Below, piece by piece: positions 47,866 to 56,194 of a stretch of 64,000 nt of DNA. The stretch is taken from the NCBI RefSeq assembly GCF_030643805.1, contig NZ_CP094656.1, forward strand, positions 3,906,001-3,970,000. Reading direction: 5' to 3'. Position numbers and translations under genes: made by a program. The stretch comes from Alkalihalobacillus sp. AL-G (GTDB lineage: Bacteria > Bacillota > Bacilli > Bacillales > Fictibacillaceae). Below the pieces are notes generated by a model, which was given only the letters and a program-made list of their open reading frames with translations, searched no databases and was not told the origin of the DNA. The first letter of the stretch is position 1, and the number at the start of each line of letters is the position of its first letter.

Positions 47866-47960
47866 GATGTTCAAAAAGTCACCAAATGAAAGCGACGAAT
47901 GTTGAACATACACTTGATAGAAACAGCACAAAAAAACTGTGTGAGAACGATATTGAAGGG
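47866..47960. repeat. Degenerate GTTCAAAAAG-type intergenic repeat
   Basis: TGTTCAAAAAGTCACC at 47868 is followed by GCGACGAATGTTGAAC, resembling the ends of the repeat at 806-1166 and the inverted repeat at 22983. The remaining gap 48213-48550 is AT-rich and shows nothing I can name. Confidence 0.35.
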
Positions 47961-47993
47961 CCCTTTCACCATAAGCTGTGTCAACTATATATT

Positions 47994-48212
47994 TTAAGAG
48001 GTATCCCAAAGCACATCCCCCTTCTGACAAAAAAGATCCTCCCTTAATCTACAAGTTAACCGAATGATGTTTCGAATCCCTGACTTCACATTCACAACAT
48101 AAGAGGAATCGTGTGCAGCTGTACTAAAGAAGTTCGATTCATGTTGTTTTGTCCGAACCATATGAATTATTGCAACCCACAATACCATACAATACGTTAC
48201 CAAATCGACCAT
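47994..48212 (-). CDS. Hypothetical small membrane protein
   Basis: A 72-codon frame starting MVDLVTYCMVLWVAIIHMV, one hydrophobic N-terminal segment and then a polar tail. I do not recognise it. AAGGGAGAAGGG lies a few bases before the ATG at 48212, a credible binding site, and a six-codon frame (MKKARF) with its own GGGGG site ends just before it. The frame runs into repeat-like sequence at its 3' end. Real gene or chance frame cannot be settled from one sequence. Confidence 0.3.
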   Translation of the reverse strand: MVDLVTYCMVLWVAIIHMVRTKQHESNFFSTAAHDSSYVVNVKSGIRNIIRLTCRLREDLFCQKGDVLWDTS

Positions 48213-48550
48213 TGAATCCCTTCTCCCTTCAAAATCTAGCTTTTTTCATCCGATCCCCCTTGTGTTGCACCTCCTTCAAATCGGAACCTATTATTCTATG
48301 TGATTGATAGTATGAGTATACTGATTCCGATTCACAATGTTTGTCACAATCTGAACGAAAATCAAAAAAGTTCTCAACAAAAACCAATCGCATTTGCTAT
48401 AACTGGTCAAACTATCAAATTCTTTTTTCAATTCAATAGCAAAAAAACTCGTAAAGCCACTTCTTTAGGCAAAACAAGTCTAATGAAAGATATCTAATTA
48501 GGTTTGTGCGGGAAATAGGTTTAGTAATGAAGGGATAGAAAAGGTGAATG

Positions 48551-49000
48551 TTAATAGATGGCACATACGATCTTCAGCTGACCAGAGTCAAATTGCAATG
48601 GAACGGAAACGATTTTCGTTGCATCCGTAATTGAAGCCTCAGTAACGACCCTAGGTGGTGTAATGTCAATGGTAATTTCAAGTTTAGATAGATGTGTCGC
48701 AATGTTTCCGGCTATAATATTTCCAAATTCACCGATAAAGGATTGAAGCATTTCGCCTTCGAAAGGCATCCCATACATTTGCTGACCAAACTGGCTAAAG
48801 AGCGTTTCTTTGCCATGTAAAATCAACGATCCATTGATGTCCTTCTCTAATCCGATCATAACTCCAATTTCGCCCGCTAAATCTAAATCTGCGCCTGTAG
48901 TAGGCATTCCGAGCTGAAACTTAAGCGGTATCATAGATTTGGATACTTCTATTGTTCCGTTTAGTAGATTTGTAATGTGCTGTGTAGCTGTAACAGACAT
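48551..49000 (-). CDS. CheX-like chemotaxis protein
   Basis: 149-residue protein of the CheC/CheX/FliY phosphatase fold, which removes phosphate from CheY. The active-site helix motif is visible: SFIGEFGNIIAGNIATHLS, with Glu and Asn in CheX-like positions, and SVTATQHITNLLNGTIEV and a late SVPLQFDSGQLKI strand. Only one such helix is present, as in CheX (CheC has two). ATG at 49000 follows GGGGGG. No chemotaxis gene is adjacent, so it may act on another CheY-like regulator. Confidence 0.8.
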   Translation of the reverse strand: MSVTATQHITNLLNGTIEVSKSMIPLKFQLGMPTTGADLDLAGEIGVMIGLEKDINGSLILHGKETLFSQFGQQMYGMPFEGEMLQSFIGEFGNIIAGNIATHLSKLEITIDITPPRVVTEASITDATKIVSVPLQFDSGQLKIVCAIY

Positions 49001-49089
49001 TTTCAGCCCCCCCGAAAGCCGTTTTTACCGATATTTCTATTTATATCGACATAATTCCACAAAACTAAAGGGTTTATATTGAAAATGTA

Positions 49090-49134
49090 TAAAAAAGAGA
49101 TTGACTCAAAAGCGAGAAGCTCCTCGTCAATCTC
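49090..49134 (-). terminator. Intrinsic terminator after the DsbA/FrnE gene
   Basis: GAGATTGAC (49097-49105) pairs with GTCAATCTC (49126-49134), followed by TTTTTT on the minus strand. Its presence shows the full transcript unit of the gene above is intact. Confidence 0.85.
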
Positions 49135-49155
49135 GTTCATTCAATATGTTTGATG

Positions 49156-49800
49156 TTAGCAGCCGTCAATTCCACAGGACATACCGTTCATATCGGAATC
49201 ATCGTTCGATTGTTTCTCCAGCTCGCTATCAATTATAGCTTCAAGTCGATCGGCTGGATAAAGACCTTGTAATTTGCGATCACCGATGAAAAAGGATGGT
49301 ACCGCGGCTATGTTTTGCTCTCCCGCTTCCTTCAGCGCTTGTTGGTGCTCTTCCCTAAACCTTCTTGATTCAACAGCTTCACGATAATCGTCCCTATTTA
49401 GACCTACATCGTCCGCAAGATCGGTTAACACATCAAGGTCTCCAATGTCTTTCCCTTCCACAAAATAAGCTGTAAACATCCTGTGGTTGTATTCATTGGC
49501 AAGCTCTTTTGTTTTCGCATATTGAAACCCTTCAAACGCTAGATGTGTATGTGGCTGAACAGGGGGAAGGTTCATTTCTACACCAAGCTTTTGCGAGAGC
49601 GGCTGCACGGACTGTCGCCAACCATTTTGGATATAGTCGCCTTTCGGGTCAAGCGTCGGTGTCGGGTAAGGTCGAAGCTCAAACGGCTTCCACTCGATTT
49701 CAACATCCTTGCCTTTCATCGCTTCCTGTAGCGGAGCCTCCGCTAAATAACAGAATGGTCAAACATAATCCGAATATATTTGAATCTTTAGAGTCATCAT
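49156..49800 (-). CDS. DsbA/FrnE-family thiol oxidoreductase with in-frame UGA at the active-site Cys (candidate selenoprotein)
   Basis: Thioredoxin-fold disulfide oxidoreductase of 214 residues if the TGA at 49759-49761 is read through. The start ATG at 49800 (or 49797) has AAGGAGGAG directly upstream. Translation begins MMTLKIQIYSDYV, then TGA, then PFCYLAEAPLQEAM: family members have SDYVCPFCYL here, so the TGA replaces the first Cys of CPFC and would give UPFC. After it the frame is intact to 49156, with the cis-Pro loop NIAAVPSFFIGDRKLQGLY and a Cys-rich end MSCGIDGC. A hairpin 13 bases after the TGA fits bacterial SECIS rules. Alternatives: a nonsense mutation or read error (TGT to TGA), or a restart at ATG 49719 that would lack the redox site. 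Confidence 0.75.
49726..49753 (-). promoter_or_regulatory. SECIS-like hairpin after the in-frame UGA
   Basis: Counting from the base after TGA, bases 14-20 (UAGCGGA) pair perfectly with 24-30 (UCCGCUA) around a GGC loop. A lower helix CUG (6-8) with CAG (31-33) is separated by a U-rich bulge. The apical loop starts with G, 20 bases after the UGA, within the range described for bacterial SECIS elements. Confidence 0.55.
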
Positions 49801-49887
49801 TTCTCCTCCTTTTTTGTTTCCTCTCATTGTACTCCTTTTGAAGTTGGGCAAAAAGAAAAACGAACTGATCTGGTCTCTTTCCACAGT

Positions 49888-50298
49888 CTATCTATCGAAC
49901 TGAAATGGGTTAGACTTCTTGGAATCCGTGACGGTCCAATCCTTTAATAACGGTCGCTGGTTAATCGAGCTTTTCGGAAAAACAAATGTCCAGGGCATGG
50001 AGGTATTTGCTTCGGTGATGATTTCCGGTAGATTAAAGCTGTTTTGCGCAACCACCCCTCTCCCCCTTTCTTCATATTGAAGGGTGAGATCTTGAATCGA
50101 AAATGCCTCCTCGGTTCCATTCTGTACTAAAACCATAGCAAGTAAGGCTCCGCGATGGTTCATCGCAGCTCGTATTTGTGTATAAATAACTCTGTTCTGT
50201 ACCGGTGTGCTGTTTTCAAAAATGTCCGTGATTGATTTTCGGTCGATCGGTGAAATCGCTTTTTGCCAGGAGGGCTCAAACATTAATTTATGATTCAT
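49888..50298 (-). CDS. SLAP domain-containing protein
   Basis: 136 residues that are essentially one SLAP (S-layer-associated) domain: LMFEPSWQKAISPIDRKSI, then RVIYTQIRAAMNHRGALLA with MVLVQNGTE, and MPWTFVFPKSSINQRP. No signal peptide is visible, so it is either cytosolic or exported by another route; in Bacillus, similar single-domain proteins lie near accessory Sec (SecA2) S-layer genes, which are not here. ATG at 50298 follows AAAGGACC. Function unknown. Confidence 0.78.
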   Translation of the reverse strand: MNHKLMFEPSWQKAISPIDRKSITDIFENSTPVQNRVIYTQIRAAMNHRGALLAMVLVQNGTEEAFSIQDLTLQYEERGRGVVAQNSFNLPEIITEANTSMPWTFVFPKSSINQRPLLKDWTVTDSKKSNPFQFDR

Positions 50299-50351
50299 TT
50301 CATGGTCCTTTCACAATGGCTGGAAATCTATGTCCAACAACCTCTCATAGT

Positions 50352-50387
50352 AAAAGGATTGACCCATTTGAATCGGGCCAACCCTTA
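50352..50387 (-). terminator. Terminator after the FdhF/YdeP gene
   Basis: Minus strand AAGGGTTGGCCC pairs with GGGTCAATCCTT (two mismatches), followed by TTTAC. Confidence 0.6.
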
Positions 50388-50404
50388 CCACTTACTAACT
50401 TACT

Positions 50405-52756
50405 TCATCCGACTTCCTGCTCCAATTCCTCTACCCTTTTTTCAAGGTATTTCGTGTCCTTTTGGGCATGGAAGGTTTCAGATTTTTCAACAATGACTGC
50501 TGTGTTGTATTCAGGGATTCCCGCGTGCTTTTCATAAACACCTTTCGGGATAAGGACATTCCCCTCTGGCCAGTGAACCTCGATATTGCCAGGCTTTACA
50601 TCAACGAATTTTGCTTTCCCGTGGAATAGACCGAACTTATTGTAAACGACGATTGCTTCACCTGCTTGAATGCCGTACTTTCCTCCGTCTTCAGCATTCA
50701 TCAGCACATCATAACGGTCCGCATCATTGAACGGATCTTTTTCAGAGTAGACCATCGAGTTGAATTGCTTGCCGCGTCGTGTCGTGACATAGAACAAACC
50801 TTCTGCTCTTCGCAATTCCGGGATATCCATCGCGATCAAGTTCCCGTTCCCGTCTGGTGTTGGGCAAACACCATCTTCACAAAGCCATGCACCACCCCAC
50901 TGGAACACATCTCCCTTTTCCTTAAGGTGTTGGATACCGTCATAATTCGGTGCCGCTTTAGCAATTTCGTCGCGGACTTCCTGTGCATTGTTAAAATCTA
51001 TCAGATGCTGCTGCTCCGGTTTCACCCGTTTTGCAAGATCAACATAGATTTCCCATTCGGAACGAGCCTCTCCGATACGAGGTCCTTTGATTTCAGGGGA
51101 AAAATAGACCATCCGCTCCGTCGAGGTCGATGTACCTCCGCCAGGCTGCTCATAACGTGTCATCGCCGGAAGGACAATGACTGCTTCCTTCGCATCGGCA
51201 AACGTGGACGTATTGAAGATGATGTCCTGATGCACTCGGATGTCAACGCCTTCAAGGCACTCTTTTACAAAGTCCGGATCCGGCATCGTTTCCAAGAAAT
51301 TTCCGCCAGACATATAGTAAAGCTTCAGCTTCCGTTCATGGTCCTCTGGAAGCAAGGCGTTTTCAAGACTGACGCCTACAATATCACCTTGCCATTTCGG
51401 AATATCAAAGTTCCAAACCTGCTCAAGCCGAGAAACATTTTTTTCATCAAAACCACCGCCAGGAAGGACGAAAGGATCTGCACCCATCTCCCCGGAGCCC
51501 TGTACACCTGAATGACCGCGGATCGGCATCACACCGCAATGCTCCTTACCGATATAGCCTTGTAAAAGAGCAAGGTTCGCCACTTGGGATACATTATCTG
51601 TACCAAAACGATGCTGGGTCAAGCCCATCGACCAGACGAATACCGCTGATTTCGATTTTGCAAGAAGAACAGCAAGCTCCTCCATCCGACCTTTGGAGAG
51701 CCCGGATGATTGTTCAAGGGTTTCCCAATCGTAAGACTGCACTTTCACTTTGAGCTCATCTAATCCGTTCACATGCTCTTGAATGAACTCGTGATTGATC
51801 GCAGAACCTGGCTCAGATGCTTCCATCTCAAACCAATGCTTCATAATTCCGTGCATGAAGGCGATATCACCACCAATGTTCACCTGATACACATCGTCTG
51901 CGATTTTCGTTCCGAACAAGGCAGACTCGGCAATTGACGGAATCCAGTATTGATCCATCGAAGGCTCATGGTACGGGTTGATGACGATTATCTTTGTCCC
52001 TTTACGCTTTGCTGCATACATGTATTTTGTAGAAACCGGCTGATTGTTTGCAGCTACCGAACCCCAGAATACGAGGACGTCGGTACCGATCCAATCCTTA
52101 TAATTACAGCTCGATGCCCCGATTCCCATCGAACGGCTCAAAGCTGTTTTAGAAGGTGAATGACAAATTCGAGACGCATTATCGATATTGTTCGTGCCGA
52201 GGAAACGTGCTACTTTCGCTGCTGTGTAGTACGATTCATTCGTTATCCCGCGTGACGTCAAGTAAAAACCGTATTGCTTCGCGTCGATTTTCTTAATTTT
52301 TTCAGCAATCGTAGTTAAGGCTTCATCCCATGATAGACGGCTGAATTTCTTCTCTCCTGGTTTACGGATAAGCGGATATGGGATTCTTCCAAGCTTCCGA
52401 AGCTCAGTACTGCTTTTTTTCCTAAGCTCATCAATATCTGCATGAACAACTTCCGGCTTCATTTCAGACATTGTATTAAGGCGAAGTACATTTAGGCGGG
52501 TTGTGCATAAGTGCGGCCCCTGGAGAGTTTGATCCTGTAGCCCCGCAACCCCGAGTGCACATCCGTCGCATACCCCCTGTGTCAAAATCCGTGTTGCGTA
52601 AGGTAGGTTATCCTTGTTTTCCCATGCAACCTTAATGGTGTCACGAATATGATGCGGTTTGATTTTACCGAGGCCAAATGGAACCTTACTGGCCCATAGC
52701 GAGGGATCCGGCGCTTTTGAGATTTTCATCGGTCCAGTGTGTTTTGTTTTCCCCAT
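50405..52756 (-). CDS. FdhF/YdeP-family molybdopterin oxidoreductase
   Basis: Molybdenum enzyme of the formate-dehydrogenase-H-like YdeP group, about 783 residues; role and substrate not established (YdeP is tied to acid resistance in E. coli). N-terminal Cys pattern GVCDGCALG with HLCTTRL later fits a 4Fe-4S site of this group. At the molybdenum-ligand position it has RICHSPSKTAL, so Cys where FdhH has Sec. MPIRGHSGVQGSGEMGADP and the C-terminal molydop-binding domain (FYVTTRRGKQFNSMVY) complete it. ATG at 52756 with GGAAGGGG seven bases upstream; another ATG is two codons earlier. No twin-arginine signal, so cytosolic. Confidence 0.9.
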   Translation of the reverse strand: MGKTKHTGPMKISKAPDPSLWASKVPFGLGKIKPHHIRDTIKVAWENKDNLPYATRILTQGVCDGCALGVAGLQDQTLQGPHLCTTRLNVLRLNTMSEMKPEVVHADIDELRKKSSTELRKLGRIPYPLIRKPGEKKFSRLSWDEALTTIAEKIKKIDAKQYGFYLTSRGITNESYYTAAKVARFLGTNNIDNASRICHSPSKTALSRSMGIGASSCNYKDWIGTDVLVFWGSVAANNQPVSTKYMYAAKRKGTKIIVINPYHEPSMDQYWIPSIAESALFGTKIADDVYQVNIGGDIAFMHGIMKHWFEMEASEPGSAINHEFIQEHVNGLDELKVKVQSYDWETLEQSSGLSKGRMEELAVLLAKSKSAVFVWSMGLTQHRFGTDNVSQVANLALLQGYIGKEHCGVMPIRGHSGVQGSGEMGADPFVLPGGGFDEKNVSRLEQVWNFDIPKWQGDIVGVSLENALLPEDHERKLKLYYMSGGNFLETMPDPDFVKECLEGVDIRVHQDIIFNTSTFADAKEAVIVLPAMTRYEQPGGGTSTSTERMVYFSPEIKGPRIGEARSEWEIYVDLAKRVKPEQQHLIDFNNAQEVRDEIAKAAPNYDGIQHLKEKGDVFQWGGAWLCEDGVCPTPDGNGNLIAMDIPELRRAEGLFYVTTRRGKQFNSMVYSEKDPFNDADRYDVLMNAEDGGKYGIQAGEAIVVYNKFGLFHGKAKFVDVKPGNIEVHWPEGNVLIPKGVYEKHAGIPEYNTAVIVEKSETFHAQKDTKYLEKRVEELEQEVG

Positions 52757-52989
52757 GCTCATTCCCCTTCCTAAAAAAATAAAAATATTTATATGTGTTT
52801 TATCTAATGTTAAAAAATACGAACTATTTATTAGTTTAATAGTAGTATGAAAGCGGCTTCAACGCAACTTCTGTCATTTGGATGAAACGTGTTCGGGAAT
52901 CAAAGATCAGTCGTTTCTCATTTTGAATCAGTGGGTTTGCAGCTGGGCCGTTCGTTCATACTGTTAAAAAGGAAATTCGCTTACCGCTG

Positions 52990-53125
52990 TGGAAAATATA
53001 AGAAGGTAGAAGTGCCTGGGTAGCCGTGAAGGAGACTGGAGGACTACCGGGGAAGCTGCCGCCTTAGTGTGCCAATAGTGTGATCCAAGGGGATAGGCGC
53101 CAAGGCTAGACATTCTAGAGAAGGG
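52990..53125 (+). ncRNA. Possible structured leader upstream of the amidase gene
   Basis: A GC-rich, hairpin-dense stretch in an otherwise AT-rich gap (52757-53137). GGTAG (53019-53023) pairs with CTACC (53044-53048); TAGCC (53021-53025) could instead pair with GGCTA (53104-53108); ATCC/GGAT forms a small hairpin near 53083-53094. I could not match it to a riboswitch family known to me. It may be a regulatory 5' leader or a degenerate repeat. Confidence 0.3.
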
Positions 53126-53137
53126 GAAGGAACCAAC

Positions 53138-54610
53138 ATGAGGGAAAGCTATAAATTACGAAATAAGGATTGGCTGGAGCAAGCAACGATTCTTGAGCTT
53201 CAGAAGGCGATGAGCAATGGGGAACTGACCTCGATGCAGCTCGTCAGCCGTTGTCTTGAATACATATCACGCTTAAACCATAAGGGTCCGAATCTGAATG
53301 CTGTGCTTGAAGTTAATCCTGATGCCCTGCACATTGCGGAAACATTGGACTCTGAACGGAAAGTAAAAGGGATGCGCGGCCCGCTGCACGGAATTCCAGT
53401 TTTAGTAAAGGACAATGTTGAAACGGGTGACCGGATGCATACGAGTGCAGGGTCTGTTGCACTTGAGAGCCATTATGCTGTGCATGATGCGACGATTGTC
53501 CGTAAGCTTCGTGATGCAGGAGCAGTGATCATCGGAAAGGCGAACATGACAGAATGGGCTAATTTCATGAGTGAATCGATGAAAAACGGATACAGTTCAA
53601 GAGGCGGACAGGTCAGAAATCCGTATGGCGCAACGTTTGATTGCGGCGGTTCCAGTTCAGGGTCTGCGGTAGGCGTTGCGGCACATTTTTCCACACTTTC
53701 GATTGGTACGGAAACATCCGGCTCGATTCTAAGTCCTGCAAGTCAAAATAATGTTGTCGGAATCAAACCGACCGTTGGGCTCGTAAGTCGAACCGGGATC
53801 ATTCCACTATCACACAGTCAGGATACAGCTGGTCCAATTGCACGGTCTGTGACAGATGCGGCTATCCTTTTAGGGGCATTGACTGGTATTGATCCAGCAG
53901 ATCCGATTACGAAAACGAGCGTTGAGCGGAACTACCGAGATTACACTTCATTTCTGAATTCAAAGTCACTGCACGGTGCCAGGATTGGGGTTGCACGTTC
54001 GCTTTATTTTGATGGATTGACGAATGAGCAAAAAGAGGTAATGGAACAAGCGTTACGTGATCTTGAAGGAGAAGGAGTGACGATCATCGAGCTTGAGTCC
54101 ATCTCGCCAATGGAAAAGGATGAAGCTTGGGATTATAAAGTGTTGCTGCATGAATTCAAATCCGATTTGAACCATTATCTTGCAGGGCTCGGACGGGGTT
54201 CGGCTGTGCAGTCACTATCCGATGTAATCGCCTTTAATGAGTCCCATTCAGAACGTGCCATGAAATATGGCCAGGACATATTGATCGCTTCCGATAAAAC
54301 CTCTGGAATGATGACAGAATCCGATTATTTGGATAGCCGTCTTCGTGACCTTGAGCTGTCACGTACACGAGGAATCGATGTCGTCATGGAAGAGCATCAA
54401 TTGGACGCCCTCCTTTTTCCAAACTCCAATGGCGCAGGAATACCGGCAAAAGCAGGTTATCCTTCCGTAACTGTTCCAGGTGGATTTACAAAGGATGGCG
54501 AACCGGTTGGAGTGACATTTACAGGTCTAGCCTATAGCGAGCCTGCCTTAATCGGGCTTGCCTACGCTTATGAGCAAGCGACGAAACACCGAAAGGCTCC
54601 TGCTTTTTAA
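53138..54610 (+). CDS. Amidase (amidase-signature family)
   Basis: 490-residue amide hydrolase. The Ser-cisSer-Lys triad is present: Lys in GIPVLVKDNVETG, Ser in GGSSSGSAVGVAAH, and the nucleophile region IGTETSGSILSPAS. The GatA-like core is followed by a C-terminal NSNGAGIPAKAGYPSVTVPGG block. No GatB or GatC lies nearby and the sequence diverges from GatA, so it is a stand-alone amidase of unknown substrate. ATG at 53138 follows GGGGAAGG. It has a strong terminator of its own. Confidence 0.9.
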   Translation: MRESYKLRNKDWLEQATILELQKAMSNGELTSMQLVSRCLEYISRLNHKGPNLNAVLEVNPDALHIAETLDSERKVKGMRGPLHGIPVLVKDNVETGDRMHTSAGSVALESHYAVHDATIVRKLRDAGAVIIGKANMTEWANFMSESMKNGYSSRGGQVRNPYGATFDCGGSSSGSAVGVAAHFSTLSIGTETSGSILSPASQNNVVGIKPTVGLVSRTGIIPLSHSQDTAGPIARSVTDAAILLGALTGIDPADPITKTSVERNYRDYTSFLNSKSLHGARIGVARSLYFDGLTNEQKEVMEQALRDLEGEGVTIIELESISPMEKDEAWDYKVLLHEFKSDLNHYLAGLGRGSAVQSLSDVIAFNESHSERAMKYGQDILIASDKTSGMMTESDYLDSRLRDLELSRTRGIDVVMEEHQLDALLFPNSNGAGIPAKAGYPSVTVPGGFTKDGEPVGVTFTGLAYSEPALIGLAYAYEQATKHRKAPAF

Positions 54611-54616
54611 TTAGAG

Positions 54617-54648
54617 CAAAGCCGACGTCTTAGTGGCGTCGGCTTTTT
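54617..54648 (+). terminator. Intrinsic terminator after the amidase gene
   Basis: AAAGCCGACG pairs with CGTCGGCTTT, followed by TTTG. Confidence 0.85.
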
Positions 54649-54690
54649 GTGTACCGGAAAAATAATGATGCATAAGTCTAGTTGCAGTCA

Positions 54691-55380
54691 TCATATATGG
54701 ATCTCATCACTTTGATTGATGTGACCTGATCTTACAACCGTTGCATAGACACCGAAGGTCATTTTATTTTCTACCATGACGATTTTTAGAACTCCGGTAT
54801 CAATTTCCTGGGTTGCAGGATCCACGTTGACATAAGCACAACGCTCGCAGCCCTTTTTTACATACAATATGACCTCACCCATCGTAATTACTTTTCCGAT
54901 CCAAGATTCCTCCTGAAATGGTGTATTATCCGCTAGCTCCACAATAAGATTCGGGCGAAAGCGGAGAATATCCAGGTCATCACGGCGACTTGCCTTCTCA
55001 ATCTCTTTTAATGAGGCGGTCGTCGTTATAAGTAACGGTGAGTCCCAATATGCAGGCCCATTGCCGTTCGGATCAATGTCTACTAAATTTACATTCGTGC
55101 CAGACTTCCGGGAAAGTTCCTCTTCAAGTTGCGAGACGGAACACGATTGACTGCCTTTTAATATGGATAGCTGTTGATTTTGATCCAAACGAACTTTATA
55201 GCTTAGAAGTGATGGAAGCTCCGGGATTGTAAGGTGTTTGCCAGGACTGTTTTGCTTTTCCCATGCAAAAATCCGATCCCCCTCGATACCATATTCCTTG
55301 GTTACAGCCTTTTCTAGTTTCTCACCCTGCATCGATTTTACAGGATATCTGAAGATCGCCTCAATCGTTCCAGCTTTCAT
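54691..55380 (-). CDS. MOSC-domain protein
   Basis: 229 residues with MOSC N-terminal beta barrel (IEAIFRYPVKSMQGEKLEKA, about 5-115) and MOSC domain (about 120-225). FRPNLIVE, and the Cys-containing GCERCAYVNVDPAT, match mARC/YiiM-like molybdenum-cofactor proteins; the first Cys is a candidate Mo ligand. Such proteins reduce N-hydroxylated or S-oxide substrates. ATG at 55380 (MKAGTIEAIFRYPVK) follows GGGGGTGC. Together with the FdhF-like gene 2 kb away this implies an active Mo cofactor supply, encoded elsewhere. Confidence 0.88.
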   Translation of the reverse strand: MKAGTIEAIFRYPVKSMQGEKLEKAVTKEYGIEGDRIFAWEKQNSPGKHLTIPELPSLLSYKVRLDQNQQLSILKGSQSCSVSQLEEELSRKSGTNVNLVDIDPNGNGPAYWDSPLLITTTASLKEIEKASRRDDLDILRFRPNLIVELADNTPFQEESWIGKVITMGEVILYVKKGCERCAYVNVDPATQEIDTGVLKIVMVENKMTFGVYATVVRSGHINQSDEIHI

Positions 55381-55484
55381 ACATTGCACCCCCGAGACCC
55401 AATATCTTACTATCAGTATTCGAAATAGCAGGTCTGTACTCCTTCATTTGTGAAAGATTTGAAAACGCCTAACTGGAAATAACT

Positions 55485-55513
55485 AAAAAACAACCGCATC
55501 CCGCGACTGTTTT
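55485..55513 (-). terminator. Intrinsic terminator after yczE
   Basis: Minus strand AACAGTCGC pairs with GCGGTTGTT (G-T allowed), followed by TTTTAG. Confidence 0.65.
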
Positions 55514-55519
55514 TAAAAG

Positions 55520-56122
55520 TCATGTTTGCAATTTATTTTGAAGCCTTGGTGCGAAAAACTGTACAAGAGGGCCTATCGTAAAGGTGATAATCAATGTTCC
55601 GAGACCGATTGGACCACTGAACAGGAACGCTACAATCAGTGCAGATATTTCACCGATTGTTTTTGCCGTCCCAAGGCTTACTCCTAAGCGTTTCTGGATC
55701 GAGATCATCAGGTTATCAATCGGAATCAGTGGAAATTTTGCCTGAATGTAGAGGGCTATCCCAAATGAAAGACTCAGAATTCCACCTATGAAGGTTATGA
55801 GCTGTGAAGCGAATCCATCAGCCGCAAAATCTTCAAGTACAATCAAAAGCCAACTGTCGATAAAGACACCTGTTAAAAAGATGGTGATCACCGCTAGGAA
55901 ATCAGGTCGAGCTTTTATCAATATTGCGTTCAAAGCGATAAGTACAATCCCGACAATGAACACCCAGCTCCCAACCGTTAAACCGATCGTCTTGGTAAGC
56001 CCGACGTTCAATGCATCCCAAGCACCTGTTCCAAATTCAGCTTTTATCGTTAAACTGACCCCAAAACCTAATAACGCAAGGCCGATTACATAATAAACAA
56101 TTCGAGTAATGATAGATTTCAT
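55520..56122 (-). CDS. YczE-like membrane protein (YitT/YyaS family)
   Basis: 200-residue integral membrane protein with five hydrophobic segments. GLALLGFGVSLTIKAEFGTG and AWDALNVGLTKTIGLTVGSW are the family signature; IPIDNLMISIQKRLGVSLGTAK follows. Function unknown; in B. subtilis YczE is needed for full surfactin/bacillaene production through Sfp-linked systems, but nothing of that kind is here. ATG at 56122 has CGGAGGAAC upstream. Single gene. Confidence 0.87.
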   Translation of the reverse strand: MKSIITRIVYYVIGLALLGFGVSLTIKAEFGTGAWDALNVGLTKTIGLTVGSWVFIVGIVLIALNAILIKARPDFLAVITIFLTGVFIDSWLLIVLEDFAADGFASQLITFIGGILSLSFGIALYIQAKFPLIPIDNLMISIQKRLGVSLGTAKTIGEISALIVAFLFSGPIGLGTLIITFTIGPLVQFFAPRLQNKLQT

Positions 56123-56194
56123 GATGCCGTTCCTCCGAATTACGATTTATATTTAGACATCATAACACGTTTGTACCCGTTTAGCACCGTTAAG

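Noticed and set aside
48300-48497. 65-codon plus-strand frame in the gap before the CheX-like gene
   Set aside because: No ribosome site, AT-rich low-complexity composition, no family resemblance.
50405-52756. FdhF-like gene considered as a second selenoprotein
   Set aside because: The catalytic position is a Cys codon (RICHSPS) and there is no in-frame TGA in the gene.
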